Source: Bacteroidota bacterium
GTDB lineage: Bacteria; Bacteroidota; Bacteroidia; UKL13-3
Reading direction: 5' to 3'
Assembly (NCBI GenBank): GCA_013298895.1
Contig: JAAFJM010000001.1
Coordinates: 224,328 to 288,327 of the forward strand
Length of the DNA: 64,000 bases
The stretch's first letter is position 1. The number at the start of each line of letters is the position of its first letter. Positions 28,792 through 38,523 of this stretch are shown here, in pieces. The position numbers and the translations under genes were made by a program. The notes under the pieces are model-generated. The model saw nothing but the letters and a program-made list of their open reading frames with translations, did no database searches and was not told where the DNA came from.

Positions 28792-30468
28792 ATGAATTTT
28801 AAAAAATATACTCAGTTTTGTATTTTGTTTTTGGCAAGTTTTGTTGCTTTTGGACAACATACCTATTTGCCTTATAATACTTTTACAACCCATCTAATTG
28901 ATAGGTTTGAAATAAAGAATAGCCAATTAAATAATAAGTATTTTCATACCAGCACCAAAAGTTATAGGCGACAAGCTTTGGCCGATTATGCCAATGAATT
29001 ATTGTTAAAGGATTCCAATTATTCAAAGCAAGATTTATTTAATTTACAATACTTGTTAAACGATAATTTTGAATGGGCAAATTCAGCACAAACTCTTGCT
29101 AAAAGGCCCGTATTAAAAGAATTTTACAAACAAAAAGCCGCGTTATACTCAGTTCAAATTCCTGATTTTAACTTGGTAATGAATCCAATTTTAAATTATC
29201 AAATGAGCACTGTTGATTTTGAAGGAAAAAAAGCCTTAATAAATAACCGAGGGCTTGAAATTAGAGGAAATATTACCAATAAAATTGGGTTTTATACTCA
29301 GATAAGTGATGAAATTTTAAGACCAGTACCTCAATATTATGAAGAATCTAAACGCATTGGAACTTTACAAGGTGTAGGTTTTACAAAGTATGAAAAAGGA
29401 GAATATAATCATTTTCTTTCCAGTGGTTATATTAGCGTTTCTCCAAACAAATACATTGATTTTCAGCTAGGTCATGGCCGTCAGTTTATAGGAGATGGTG
29501 AACGTACTTTTATTTTATCGAATAACGCAGTTGATAATTTTTATGTTCGATTAAATACACGTATTTGGAAAATTAATTATACCAATATTTTTAGTGAATA
29601 CCGCGATTTTACTACTGGAGCGTACGCAATTCAATCACGCCATTATTCTGCCACTCATCATTTATCGGTGAATATTGGTAAAAAATTAAATGTAGGTATT
29701 TTTGAAACCATTATTTTTCAACGCGATAGCGGTTATGTAAACACTGGTTTCGAAATCAATTACATTAATCCAATTATTATGTATAAATCAATTGAGAATG
29801 GATTGAATAGCACAGATAAAGCAGTGTTAGGGGCAAATTTTAAATATAACTTTGCTAACCGTTTTTCAGCTTATGGACAATTGGTATTGAGCGAATTGGT
29901 GCTCAAAGAAATTATTAATAATAGAGGTTGGTGGGGTAATAAATGGGCTTACCAACTTGGTTTAAAATACATCGATGTGTTTGGCATAAATAATTTAGAC
30001 GCACAAGCTGAGTTAAATGTTTGTCGACCATTTATGTACACTTCTTTTTCAGCTTTACAAACTTATACCAATTACAACCAGCCATTGGCGCATCCTTTAG
30101 GCGCTAATTTTTATGAAACAATTGGAATTTTAAGATACCAGCCAGTTAATCAATTAACCATGCAGCTTAAAGGAGTTTATTATGCCATTGGTTACGATAC
30201 TTTGGGTGGCAATGTGGGCCAAAATATTCAGAAAAGTTATAGAACCACTACAACTGATATTTATGGAAATTACATAACACAAGGTCAGCTTTCTAAAGTA
30301 TTGTTTATTGATTTTATGTCAAGTTTTATGCTTAAACATAACTTATTCATTGATTGTGGTTTTACTTATCGCTATTGTAATAGTGAATTAGCCGCACTAA
30401 AATCAGAAAATATCTTTTTAAATTTGGGAATTAGATTAAATATGGCTCGCAGAGAGTACGATAGGTAA
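28792..30468 (+). CDS. Outer-membrane barrel protein resembling RemB / capsule-assembly Wzi
   Basis: A 558-residue exported protein; the start at 28792 gives a signal peptide ending FVAFGQ. The first 120 residues are helical (TKSYRRQALADYANELLL). The rest is a run of amphipathic strands rich in Tyr/Asn, such as GLEIRGNITNKIGFYTQISDE, YISVSPNKYIDFQLGHGRQFIGDGERTFILS and FYVRLNTRIWKINYTNIF. The FIGDGERTFILSNNA segment resembles that of RemB and Wzi-like proteins of Bacteroidota, which are large barrels linked to gliding or surface polysaccharide. The family call is from memory. A terminator precedes it. Confidence 0.6.
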   Translation: MNFKKYTQFCILFLASFVAFGQHTYLPYNTFTTHLIDRFEIKNSQLNNKYFHTSTKSYRRQALADYANELLLKDSNYSKQDLFNLQYLLNDNFEWANSAQTLAKRPVLKEFYKQKAALYSVQIPDFNLVMNPILNYQMSTVDFEGKKALINNRGLEIRGNITNKIGFYTQISDEILRPVPQYYEESKRIGTLQGVGFTKYEKGEYNHFLSSGYISVSPNKYIDFQLGHGRQFIGDGERTFILSNNAVDNFYVRLNTRIWKINYTNIFSEYRDFTTGAYAIQSRHYSATHHLSVNIGKKLNVGIFETIIFQRDSGYVNTGFEINYINPIIMYKSIENGLNSTDKAVLGANFKYNFANRFSAYGQLVLSELVLKEIINNRGWWGNKWAYQLGLKYIDVFGINNLDAQAELNVCRPFMYTSFSALQTYTNYNQPLAHPLGANFYETIGILRYQPVNQLTMQLKGVYYAIGYDTLGGNVGQNIQKSYRTTTTDIYGNYITQGQLSKVLFIDFMSSFMLKHNLFIDCGFTYRYCNSELAALKSENIFLNLGIRLNMARREYDR

Positions 30469-30612
30469 ATTGATTGTAATTAAAATAATTTAGAAGGAAT
30501 ATCATAAATAAAAAGTGGTCAAATTTTAGTCTTTACTTATTGATCTTATTAAGTTTGTTTTCATAATTCATATTCCAACAATCCTAAAAAATTTAGTTAT
30601 TTTGCACCTAAT

Positions 30613-31668
30613 TTGAAAACACACGAAATGTATATGCAGCGTTGTATTGAATTAGCGCTAAATGGAGCTGGTTCTGTATCGCCCAATCCTTTGGTGGGCT
30701 GCGTAATTGTTCATAATCAAACCATTATTGGCGAAGGTTGGCACCAACAATTTGGGCAAGCTCATGCCGAAGTAAATGCTATTGAGTCGGTTAAAAATAA
30801 AAGTTTGTTAAAAGAAGCTACTTTATATGTAAACTTAGAACCTTGCAATCATTTTGGAAAAACACCGCCTTGTGCCGATTTATTGGTAACCCATCAGTTA
30901 AAAAGTGTGGTAGTTGGCATGGTTGACCCTTACGAAAAGGTGGCGGGCAATGGTATAAAAAAACTACAAGATGCGGGAATTGAAGTTACATTAGGTGTAT
31001 TAGAAAATGAATGTAAATTTATAAACAGACGTTTTATAAAATTTGTTACCCAGCAAAAGCCTTATGTAATTTTAAAATGGGCCCAAACTTGGAACGGATA
31101 TATTGCTCCTGATGCTACTAAGCTAAGTGCTGAGGATTTCGAAAATCAAAGGCATATTACTGACAGGATTGTTCAAAAATTGGTGCATAAATGGCGTACA
31201 CAAGAAGATGCCATTATGGTGGCTACCAATACCGCTTTATTTGATAACCCAGCTTTAAACGCTCGAGAATGGCCGGGCCGAAATCCAGTAAGGGTTTTAT
31301 TAGATAAAAATTTGCGTTTGCCAGCTGATTTAAAATTATTTGATAAAAGCACGCCAACTGTCGTTTTTACACAAGAACAAAAACCAAATGAAGAGAATTT
31401 AACTTTTATTCAGCTTGATTTTAGTAAAAATTGGCTAGATGAAATGTTAACTCATTTATATAAACTAAACATTCAAAGCCTAATTATAGAAGGTGGTTCA
31501 CAGTTTTTAAATGTAATAATAGAAAGTAAAATTTGGGATGAAGCCATCGTATTTTCATCGCCTAAAACTATAAACGATGGTATAAAAGCACCTTTAATTT
31601 ATGGTAATAAAATACAGCAAGAAGATATAGATGGCATTAACATGCAAGTACTTTTAGCTGCTCACTAA
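30613..31668 (+). CDS. ribD: Riboflavin biosynthesis deaminase/reductase
   Basis: A 351-residue bifunctional enzyme that deaminates and then reduces the pyrimidine intermediate of riboflavin synthesis. The TTG at 30613 gives MKTHEMYMQRCIELALNGAG, which aligns with family N-termini; an ATG at 30628 is an alternative. The deaminase zinc site is HAE (51-53), PC (Cys78) and Cys87 in PCNHFGKTPPCADLL. The reductase domain (about 145-345) has ILKWAQTWNGYIAP, VATNTALFDNPALNAR and LIIEGGSQFLN. Both parts look complete. It leads a same-strand run with DMT, IMPACT and protease genes. Confidence 0.94.
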   Translation: MKTHEMYMQRCIELALNGAGSVSPNPLVGCVIVHNQTIIGEGWHQQFGQAHAEVNAIESVKNKSLLKEATLYVNLEPCNHFGKTPPCADLLVTHQLKSVVVGMVDPYEKVAGNGIKKLQDAGIEVTLGVLENECKFINRRFIKFVTQQKPYVILKWAQTWNGYIAPDATKLSAEDFENQRHITDRIVQKLVHKWRTQEDAIMVATNTALFDNPALNAREWPGRNPVRVLLDKNLRLPADLKLFDKSTPTVVFTQEQKPNEENLTFIQLDFSKNWLDEMLTHLYKLNIQSLIIEGGSQFLNVIIESKIWDEAIVFSSPKTINDGIKAPLIYGNKIQQEDIDGINMQVLLAAH

Positions 31669-31684
31669 TTATTCAAATTACTAA

Positions 31685-32557
31685 ATGATATTTTTAATTT
31701 TAAGCATCATAGCTTCTACCATTACGGTTAGTTTTTTTAAAATTTTTGAACGTGTAGGTGTAAATACATTACAAGGTATTATTTTTAATTATATAACCTG
31801 TGCTGTTTTAGGTAATTTAATTACAAACGAAACGCCCGTAATTACTACCGATTTTTATAATCAACCTTGGTTTCCATACACGCTTTTGTTAGGTTTTTTA
31901 TTTATAAGCATATTTTTTGCCATTGGCGAAACTAGCCAGAAAATGGGAGTTTCAGTAAGTATGGTTTCGGCCAAACTTTCGGTAGTAGTTCCAATAGTTT
32001 TTGCATTGTTGTTTTTTAGCGAAAGTTTAACTGTTTTTCAAATTGCGGGTATTGCATTGTCATTATTAGCTGTTTATTTCATCAGTCAAAAACATAATGA
32101 CGGTTCAACCAAAACAAAAAATATTTGGATATTGCCAGCCATTGTATTTATTGGTAGTGGCATTATTGATACTACTCTAAATTTAATTCAAAAACGTTTT
32201 ATTCCAGCAGTTAGCGAGGCCTATGTTATCACTACAGTTTTTAGTATTGCATTTGTATTAGGTGCTTTGTTTTTAACTTATTTAGTTGTTTTTAAAAATG
32301 AAAAAGTGGCTTTTAAAAATGTGTATTGGGGTATGTTTTTAGGTATTCCTAATTATTTTAGCATGTTGTTTTTAGTAAAAACTTTGAGCTATTTTCCTAC
32401 TGCTAGTGCTACTATTTTTCCAATCAATAATATTGTTATTGTAGCGGCAAGTACTTTGGTTTCGGTATTGTTTTTTAAAGAAAAACTCAATACTAAAAAC
32501 ATAATTGGCTTAACATTATCGTTAATTGCCATTGCTTTAATTTCTATACAATTTTAA
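31685..32557 (+). CDS. EamA/DMT-superfamily permease
   Basis: A 290-residue integral membrane protein with ten hydrophobic segments in two halves, the pattern of EamA drug/metabolite transporters. The first half ends with VSAKLSVVVPIVFALLFFSESLTVFQIAGIALSLLAVYF; the second half ends with FPINNIVIVAASTLVSVLFFKEKLNTKNIIGLTLSLIAIALI, the repeated glutamate-plus-Ala/Leu helix typical of each EamA repeat. The substrate is unknown. The gene lies 16 bases after ribD and 9 bases before the IMPACT gene; a link to flavin transport would be only a guess from position. Confidence 0.85.
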   Translation: MIFLILSIIASTITVSFFKIFERVGVNTLQGIIFNYITCAVLGNLITNETPVITTDFYNQPWFPYTLLLGFLFISIFFAIGETSQKMGVSVSMVSAKLSVVVPIVFALLFFSESLTVFQIAGIALSLLAVYFISQKHNDGSTKTKNIWILPAIVFIGSGIIDTTLNLIQKRFIPAVSEAYVITTVFSIAFVLGALFLTYLVVFKNEKVAFKNVYWGMFLGIPNYFSMLFLVKTLSYFPTASATIFPINNIVIVAASTLVSVLFFKEKLNTKNIIGLTLSLIAIALISIQF

Positions 32558-32566
32558 AAATCATTT

Positions 32567-33181
32567 ATGTTATTTACCGATACTTATTTAACCATAACCC
32601 AACCTGCTACAGGCGAGTTTAAGGACAAAGGTAGTAAGTTTTTGGGTTTTGTTTATCCAATAAAAACCGAGGATGAAGGAAAAGAGATTGTAAAACAACT
32701 TAAAAAGGAACATCCACAAGCTAATCATCATTGTTGGGCTATGGTATTAGGCGCAGCTAAAGAGTTTCAAAAAAGTACCGATGACAGAGAGCCTGCAAAT
32801 ACTGCTGGAAAACCTATTTTAAGAGCCATTTTGCAAAAAGATATAACCAATGTAATGGTAGTAGTGGTTAGGTATTTTGGAGGAAAGCTTTTAGGTGTTC
32901 CTGGTTTAATAAATGCTTATCATGAAGCTGGAGTTGCTGCTTTGTTAAATTCAAATGTAGTTGAAAAACAAGTGATTGAGCAATATCAAGTAGAAGCTGA
33001 ATTTATTTTGCACAATCAATTGTACAAGGTTGGTAAAAATAATAGCATTAAGGTGTACCCTAATGATTATTTAAATACAAACAGCTTTATATTTGAAGTT
33101 AGAAAACTAAAAGCAGATGATGTAAAGAAGCAACTAAAAGATGCTGGCATTACAGAAATAAAATTTATACAAACCCTATGA
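32567..33181 (+). CDS. IMPACT/YigZ family protein
   Basis: A 204-residue soluble protein of the UPF0029 (IMPACT N-terminal) family. Diagnostic blocks are KGSKFLGFVYPI, ANHHCWAMVLG, TDDREPANTAGKPILRAI and VVVVRYFGGKLLGVPGLINAY, followed by the small C-terminal DUF1949-like half (about residues 140-204). Bacterial relatives (YigZ, YvyE) have no firmly settled role; the eukaryotic IMPACT protein acts in translation control. The stop overlaps the start of the next gene in an ATGA arrangement, so translation is probably coupled. Confidence 0.9.
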   Translation: MLFTDTYLTITQPATGEFKDKGSKFLGFVYPIKTEDEGKEIVKQLKKEHPQANHHCWAMVLGAAKEFQKSTDDREPANTAGKPILRAILQKDITNVMVVVVRYFGGKLLGVPGLINAYHEAGVAALLNSNVVEKQVIEQYQVEAEFILHNQLYKVGKNNSIKVYPNDYLNTNSFIFEVRKLKADDVKKQLKDAGITEIKFIQTL

Positions 33182-34935
33182 GAAAATTAGCCATTATTTT
33201 AGGTTTATTAATTGGTCAATTGGTGCAGGCTCAAAATACTGAGTTTGTTAATTACTTTAAAAATAAAAAGGCCAAATTGATAATGGCTAATACTACATCG
33301 GTTTTGCCTAATAGCAATTCTGCATTAGCAAAACAAAGCACAGATTTAAGCCAATTAGCTAAACAATATTTATTAGATAATTTAACTGAACTAAAACTAA
33401 GTAATGTTGATTTAGAATTGATTCATACCTATCAAAGTTTAGTTGGAACGCATTATCAATTTACACAAACCTACTTAGGCACAAAAGTTTATCAAGCAAA
33501 TGTGAAAATTGCTGTAAATAGTTATGGACAAGTAATTAATATAGTGAACGATTTAGTTGATTTGCATAATATTAATTTACCTACATCAGCAATTAGTACT
33601 AATCAAATTTGGGCATTTAATGGCGCTAAATTAGTTGTAGCTAATAAACAAATTGTAGGAAATAAAGAGCAGTATTTTGATATTGATAATCAATTGCTTT
33701 TTGAAAATGTAAAAAGTTTAAGTGCTGGAAAAGATACCAATGCTTTGGTGAAAATATTTAATCCAGATCCCTTAACAACGGCACGAAGCCAATATGTGGC
33801 ACCTTATTTAAATTATAATAAACAAGATACTCCGGCATTAAATAATGAACGAAAAAGTTTGCTTTTAAATTTGAAAATTGATGAAAACGGAAATTTTTTA
33901 GCAGAAAATGACTATGTATTAGTTAAAGATATAATGGGTCCAATTGCTGAACCCTTTTCTGTTGGCAAGAAAGACAGTTTAATAGTTACAAGGAACACCG
34001 ATATCTTTAAACAAGAAATGGCTTTATACCATATCAACCAATATCAAAAGTATATTCAAAGTTTAGGTTTTACTAATTTGAAAAATCAATTGTGGGTTGA
34101 TCCTTTAGGTGATTTTGGAGAAGATTCAAGATTTGAGTTTTCAACTGAAAATCCGTATATTTTGTTAGGAATAGGTGGTATTCCCGATGCTGAAGATGCT
34201 GATGTAATTACACATGAGTATTCACACGCTGTAGCTTTTTACATAGCACCTAATACTATTGATGGAGAGGAAAGAATAGGTATAGATGAAGGTAACGCAG
34301 ATATTATGGCAGTGTTGTATTCTAGAAAACTAAGTGACTATAATTGGCGAAAAGTTTTTAATTGGGATGGAAATGAATCATGGAATGGAAGAAACACATT
34401 AAATACCAAAAATTATTTGAATGATTTTGTTTTGCAAAGATACTCTCTGGGAAATATTTGGAGTGGGGCAGTTACTGATATTGCTGAAGAAATTGGAATT
34501 GATACAACCGTAAAGTTATTACTTACCGCTATGGCATCTTTACAAACTAATATGACAATTCCTCAATTTGCAAATATGTTTATACAGGCCGACAGTATAT
34601 TATTTAATAAATACCATTATGGCTCAATTAAAAATTCATTTGTAAACAGAAAAATAATTAATGGGCTTTCAGCTGAAGAGTTATTAAATGGAAATTTTAT
34701 AAAGATTACAAATACAATTGGTTTTGCTCAGGACAACGAGCTTTTAACTATTCAAATACCAAGTAGTCAAAAATATAAAGTTTCAGTTACTGATATTCAG
34801 GGTAAGGAAATTATGTTTTTTGATAATCAATTTGAATCAACTAATATAAGTCCTATCGGATTTAATCGAGGGTTATATATTTTAAATATATCAATTGGAA
34901 ATAAGAATTTTAATTATAAAATTATAAAATACTAA
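33178..34935 (+). CDS. Secreted gluzincin metalloprotease (M4-like) with FTP propeptide and T9SS tail
   Basis: A 585-residue exported protease. The signal peptide is residues 1-18 (QLVQAQ). The propeptide region (about 45-140) has the FTP-type sequence HTYQSLVGTHYQFTQTYLGTKVYQANVKI. The zinc site is HEYSH (346-350), with the third ligand in DEGNADI (Glu371, ExxxD with Asp375), which is the M4 spacing. The C-terminal about 80 residues resemble a T9SS type A domain (KYKVSVTDIQGKEIMFF, ...RGLYILNI), though without a clear YPNP start. The protease body is shorter than thermolysin-type enzymes between propeptide and HExxH. The ATG overlaps the stop of the IMPACT gene. Confidence 0.8.
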   Translation: MRKLAIILGLLIGQLVQAQNTEFVNYFKNKKAKLIMANTTSVLPNSNSALAKQSTDLSQLAKQYLLDNLTELKLSNVDLELIHTYQSLVGTHYQFTQTYLGTKVYQANVKIAVNSYGQVINIVNDLVDLHNINLPTSAISTNQIWAFNGAKLVVANKQIVGNKEQYFDIDNQLLFENVKSLSAGKDTNALVKIFNPDPLTTARSQYVAPYLNYNKQDTPALNNERKSLLLNLKIDENGNFLAENDYVLVKDIMGPIAEPFSVGKKDSLIVTRNTDIFKQEMALYHINQYQKYIQSLGFTNLKNQLWVDPLGDFGEDSRFEFSTENPYILLGIGGIPDAEDADVITHEYSHAVAFYIAPNTIDGEERIGIDEGNADIMAVLYSRKLSDYNWRKVFNWDGNESWNGRNTLNTKNYLNDFVLQRYSLGNIWSGAVTDIAEEIGIDTTVKLLLTAMASLQTNMTIPQFANMFIQADSILFNKYHYGSIKNSFVNRKIINGLSAEELLNGNFIKITNTIGFAQDNELLTIQIPSSQKYKVSVTDIQGKEIMFFDNQFESTNISPIGFNRGLYILNISIGNKNFNYKIIKY

Positions 34936-34947
34936 ACAATTAAAAGA

Positions 34948-35658
34948 GTGAGAAAAACGGTTTTAATTACAGGAATTACAAAGGGAATAGGACGTGCTTT
35001 GGCCGAATTATTTGCCGAAGAAGGATTTAATGTAGCTGGTTGTGCGCGTAATGAAAAAGAGCTCAATACTTTCAAGGCTGAGCTTTGGAATAAATATGAA
35101 AATCAACGTTTTTTATTAGCATCGGTTGATGTTAGTGATAAGGTAGCCGTGCAAGCTTTTGCCAGCGATGTATTAACCGAATTTGAAACCATAGATATAT
35201 TAATAAATAATGCTGGAGTTTTTGTACCTGGAACTATTTTAGAGGAAAATGATGGTGCTTTTGAAACACAAATAAATACAAATTTGGCAAGTGCTTACCA
35301 TTTAACTAGGGAAATAGTGCCAACCATGAAAAAAAGAAAGTATGGATATATTTTCAATATTTGTAGCACTGCAAGCATTACTGCCTATCCTAATGGCGGT
35401 AGTTATTGTATTAGTAAATTTGCAATGCTTGGTATGACTAAAGTATTGCGCGAGGAGCTTAAAGAACATGATGTAAAAGTAACTGCTGTATTACCCGGAG
35501 CCACTTTAACTGACAGTTGGAATGGTACTGATTTACCTGAAAGTAGGTTTGTAAAATCTAAAGATATTGCTGAAGCTATTTGGAATATTTTTACTTTATC
35601 GAAAAGCGCAGTGGTTGAAGAATTAGTTATTCGTCCTCAGTTGGGTGATATATTATAA
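34948..35658 (+). CDS. Short-chain dehydrogenase/reductase
   Basis: A 236-residue NAD(P)-dependent oxidoreductase of the classical SDR type, with a GTG start at 34948. The cofactor motif TGITKGIGRALAE (residues 7-19), the NNAG motif (NNAGVFVPG), the catalytic Ser in ICSTASI and the YxxxK motif in SYCISKFAMLG are all present, and the PGATLTDSW segment follows. The length is typical. The basic residue after the first strand (CARNEKE) suggests NADPH preference, but this is inference. It follows the protease gene by 12 bases. The substrate is unknown. Confidence 0.9.
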   Translation: MRKTVLITGITKGIGRALAELFAEEGFNVAGCARNEKELNTFKAELWNKYENQRFLLASVDVSDKVAVQAFASDVLTEFETIDILINNAGVFVPGTILEENDGAFETQINTNLASAYHLTREIVPTMKKRKYGYIFNICSTASITAYPNGGSYCISKFAMLGMTKVLREELKEHDVKVTAVLPGATLTDSWNGTDLPESRFVKSKDIAEAIWNIFTLSKSAVVEELVIRPQLGDIL

Positions 35659-35712
35659 TAAAAATGTAACAAAATGTTTAAACTATCGTTTGAACTATAA
35701 GTTAAAAATAAT

Positions 35713-36723
35713 ATGAAAATATCAAAACAATCCTTTGGTAAAAAACTAACCGTAATTATTTGCTTGGCTTTGCTAAGTAATATGGCAAACGCACAATTCC
35801 GTTCTTATATTGATTTTAATGATTACAATAATTATGAAAATAATTTGGGAACATTATCAATAGATAATGACTACAAAAATCAAAATGTAAAAGAGGTTGT
35901 TACTATTAATTTTGACAAAAAAAATAGACAATTAAAAACAAAAGGAATTTACAAACTAGATAAAAATGGAATAGGATATTTTTACCAAAGTATCGACAAA
36001 AAAGGCAAAATTAAATTAAGTAGAACTTATCATTTAATTGACACTTTTAGATTTGATAAAATGGAATCCGCTTACAGAAAAGATACTTTTACTATTGTAA
36101 ATATTTTTAACAACAATAATAAAATTTCGGAAAAACAATACTTAAGAAATCCCAACAAAATGTATTGGTCATATAAATATACCTATAACGATAAGAACAA
36201 AATAGCATCTTCCGTTAGTCTTAATAAAAAAGGAAAACAATATTTTAAATACGAATTTGATTATTTCGACAATGGAAGTAAGAAAGAGACTCGCCATTAC
36301 AATAAAAAGAACAAATTAGTAAAAATATACAGCTATGCATGTGAGCCAATAGGTGTGATTGAGAAAAAAGTTACCCAACAAAATATTTGTAAAAAAAGAA
36401 CATATAATCCTGACAGCTCCTATTTTGAAGTTTTTGAAGGTTACGATAATAAAGGACATTCATCAAGACGAATAGGTAAATATTCTAAAGATAGTTTACA
36501 ACTTGAAATGGTATATTATAATAAAAATGATAAAGAAACTGTACGTTATGTTTCAGTTTATAATGATAGAAAAGTCTTAACATGCCAATATTTTTTCAAG
36601 GGGAAATTGAAAAGAACTTACGATCTAACATATAAAATTAACGGTTTAACTGAAAGCTATAAAATTACAAATGCAAAAGGTAAAGTTATAACTAATCAGG
36701 TTTACGAATACCAATATTTTTAA
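35713..36723 (+). CDS. Exported protein of unknown function with YxYxxN-type repeats
   Basis: A 336-residue protein with an N-terminal signal peptide (residues 1-27, LLSNMANAQ). The body consists of repeated short strands such as WSYKYTYNDKNKIASSVSLNKKGKQYFKYEFDYFDNGSKKETRHYNKKNKLVKIYSY given here only as alternating Tyr/Asn/Lys strands, reminiscent of RHS/YD-like or MORN-like antiparallel repeats. No enzyme motif was recognised. It is very Lys- and Asn-rich. The 54-base gap before it has TATCGTTTG, a near match to the -7 box. Confidence 0.55.
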   Translation: MKISKQSFGKKLTVIICLALLSNMANAQFRSYIDFNDYNNYENNLGTLSIDNDYKNQNVKEVVTINFDKKNRQLKTKGIYKLDKNGIGYFYQSIDKKGKIKLSRTYHLIDTFRFDKMESAYRKDTFTIVNIFNNNNKISEKQYLRNPNKMYWSYKYTYNDKNKIASSVSLNKKGKQYFKYEFDYFDNGSKKETRHYNKKNKLVKIYSYACEPIGVIEKKVTQQNICKKRTYNPDSSYFEVFEGYDNKGHSSRRIGKYSKDSLQLEMVYYNKNDKETVRYVSVYNDRKVLTCQYFFKGKLKRTYDLTYKINGLTESYKITNAKGKVITNQVYEYQYF

Positions 36724-36819
36724 CTTATTGTGATCTATTTTGGAGCTGATTAACATTTTGATTTGAACTGATTTTTTTACTAAACCAAGTCCTAATGGCA
36801 AATAACTTCTAACAACTTT

Positions 36820-36827
36820 TATATTTG
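36820..36827 (+). promoter_or_regulatory. Bacteroidota -7 box (TATATTTG)
   Basis: Exact TAnnTTTG match 35 bases before the ATG of the zinc-finger/FAD monooxygenase gene. Confidence 0.5.
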
Positions 36828-36862
36828 CAAATTCTAATAGCAATAAATAAGGTTAAACAGCA

Positions 36863-38305
36863 ATGGAGGAAGTACAAACAAGTAATTGGACAATTTGTAA
36901 TGAATGTGAAGGTAAAGGAAAACAAAACCGACTTGTTAAAGTAACTCCCAAAAAAGACCATTACTCAACTTCAAAACTAGCTGAAATTGACTTTGCTGTT
37001 ATTTATAAATCGCATTTAGAAAACTGCCCCAAATGCCAAGGAAAAGGATTGTTACAATCTGCACATCCGCCTAAACCTAATGAAATTGATTATCCTCATG
37101 TGGCCATTATTGGCGGAGGTATTGGTGGTGTGGCATTAGCCATAGCTTGTTTACATCGTGGTATTCCGTTTACCATTTTTGAGCGTGATAATAGTTTTGA
37201 TGCCCGTTCGCAAGGTTATGGACTTACGTTACAACAAGCAAGTAAAGCCATTGCGGGACTTGGAATTTTATCTTTAAACCAAGGTGTAGTTTCTACCAAA
37301 CATGTAGTTTTTAATACAGAAGGAAAAATTATTGGAGAGTGGGGCATGCGTAAGTGGTTGGAGTTAAATCCTGATGCATTGCCACGCAAAAGTAATATAC
37401 ACAATATTCATATTGCTCGCCAAGAGTTGCGCCACGCTTTGATAAACCAACTAGGTGGCCCTGAAATGATAAAATGGGGACATCAACTTACTGCAATAAA
37501 AACATTAGATAATAATAAAGTAAACCTAACTTTTAATGAAAATGGAACTGAAAAAAGTGTAACAGCCGATTTGGTTGTGGGTGCCGATGGCATTAGAAGC
37601 ACAGTTCGTAAATTTATGATTGGCGATGAAGCAACGCCATTACAATATTTAGGCTGTATGGTTATATTGGGTATATGTCCCCTCAGTGCGCTTAAAGGAA
37701 TTGAAAGTACTTTGCTAGACTCTGCCACGGTTTTTCAAACTGCTAATGGCAGTGAACGCATTTACATGATGCCTTACACTGCTGATTCTGTGATGTGGCA
37801 ATTGAGTTTTCCTATGGATGAAGAAGAGGCCAAAACATTAAGTGCTAAAGGTGCGCAAGCATTAAAAGAGGAAGCAGTTAGAATTACACAATGGCATTCT
37901 CCCGTGCCGCAAATAGTTGTGGTCACTAAAGCTTCGCAAGTTTCGGGCTATCCAGTTTACGATAGGGAATTATTACAACCTGAAATGCTTACTCATGCAG
38001 GTTCGGTCACCTTAATTGGTGATGCTGCGCATCCTATGAGTCCATTTAAAGGCCAAGGTGCTAATCAGGCTTTGCTCGATGCATTGGCATTGGCTAGAGC
38101 CATAACTGAAGGTTGCAAACCATCCATTAATTGGAGAGAGGATGGATTACGTAATCGTGTATTAGAAAATTTTGAAACAGAAATGATGACGCGCAGTGCC
38201 GGAAAAGTGAAAGATTCGAGAGCTGCAGCGCAGTTTTTACATTCGGATATAGTATTGCAGGAAGGAAATATAACCCGAGGTGGTTGCGCTCGACAAGGGC
38301 AATAG
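36863..38305 (+). CDS. FAD-dependent monooxygenase with N-terminal DnaJ-like zinc finger
   Basis: A 480-residue protein with an unusual fusion. Residues 10-62 carry CNECEGKGK (Cys12, Cys15) and CPKCQGKG (Cys55, Cys58), two halves of a CxxCxGxG zinc finger like that of DnaJ. From residue 79 a group A flavoprotein monooxygenase begins: HVAIIGGGIGGVALAIA (GxGxxG), TIFERD, the DG motif VVGADGIRSTVRKFM and the FAD motif LIGDAAHPMSPFKGQGANQALLDA. Relatives include hydroxylases of aromatic compounds and tetracycline-inactivating enzymes; the substrate is unknown. It has its own promoter box and a hairpin downstream, so it looks monocistronic. Confidence 0.85.
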   Translation: MEEVQTSNWTICNECEGKGKQNRLVKVTPKKDHYSTSKLAEIDFAVIYKSHLENCPKCQGKGLLQSAHPPKPNEIDYPHVAIIGGGIGGVALAIACLHRGIPFTIFERDNSFDARSQGYGLTLQQASKAIAGLGILSLNQGVVSTKHVVFNTEGKIIGEWGMRKWLELNPDALPRKSNIHNIHIARQELRHALINQLGGPEMIKWGHQLTAIKTLDNNKVNLTFNENGTEKSVTADLVVGADGIRSTVRKFMIGDEATPLQYLGCMVILGICPLSALKGIESTLLDSATVFQTANGSERIYMMPYTADSVMWQLSFPMDEEEAKTLSAKGAQALKEEAVRITQWHSPVPQIVVVTKASQVSGYPVYDRELLQPEMLTHAGSVTLIGDAAHPMSPFKGQGANQALLDALALARAITEGCKPSINWREDGLRNRVLENFETEMMTRSAGKVKDSRAAAQFLHSDIVLQEGNITRGGCARQGQ

Positions 38306-38338
38306 GAGTGTACTATAGTTTTGAATCGATAATCCATA

Positions 38339-38374
38339 AAAAATCCTAACCGAAATATTTCGGTTGGGATTTAA
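38339..38374. terminator. Hairpin after the monooxygenase gene
   Basis: AATCCTAACCGAAA pairs with TTTCGGTTGGGATT (one T-G pair) around a 2-base loop. The T-run on the plus side is weak; the A-run on the left would act on minus-strand transcripts. Probably the terminator of the monooxygenase gene. Confidence 0.55.
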
Positions 38375-38523
38375 AATAAAAGTTCATTTTTAAAAGTTCA
38401 TATTAATTTACTATTTTGAAAACTGCAAACAATCATTTTTATTGGTGTGTTATCGTTTTATTTTCGCAGTGCAGTTTTTAAAACTGATTAATTTTCAAAA
38501 ATTTAAATTCATACATACACAAC

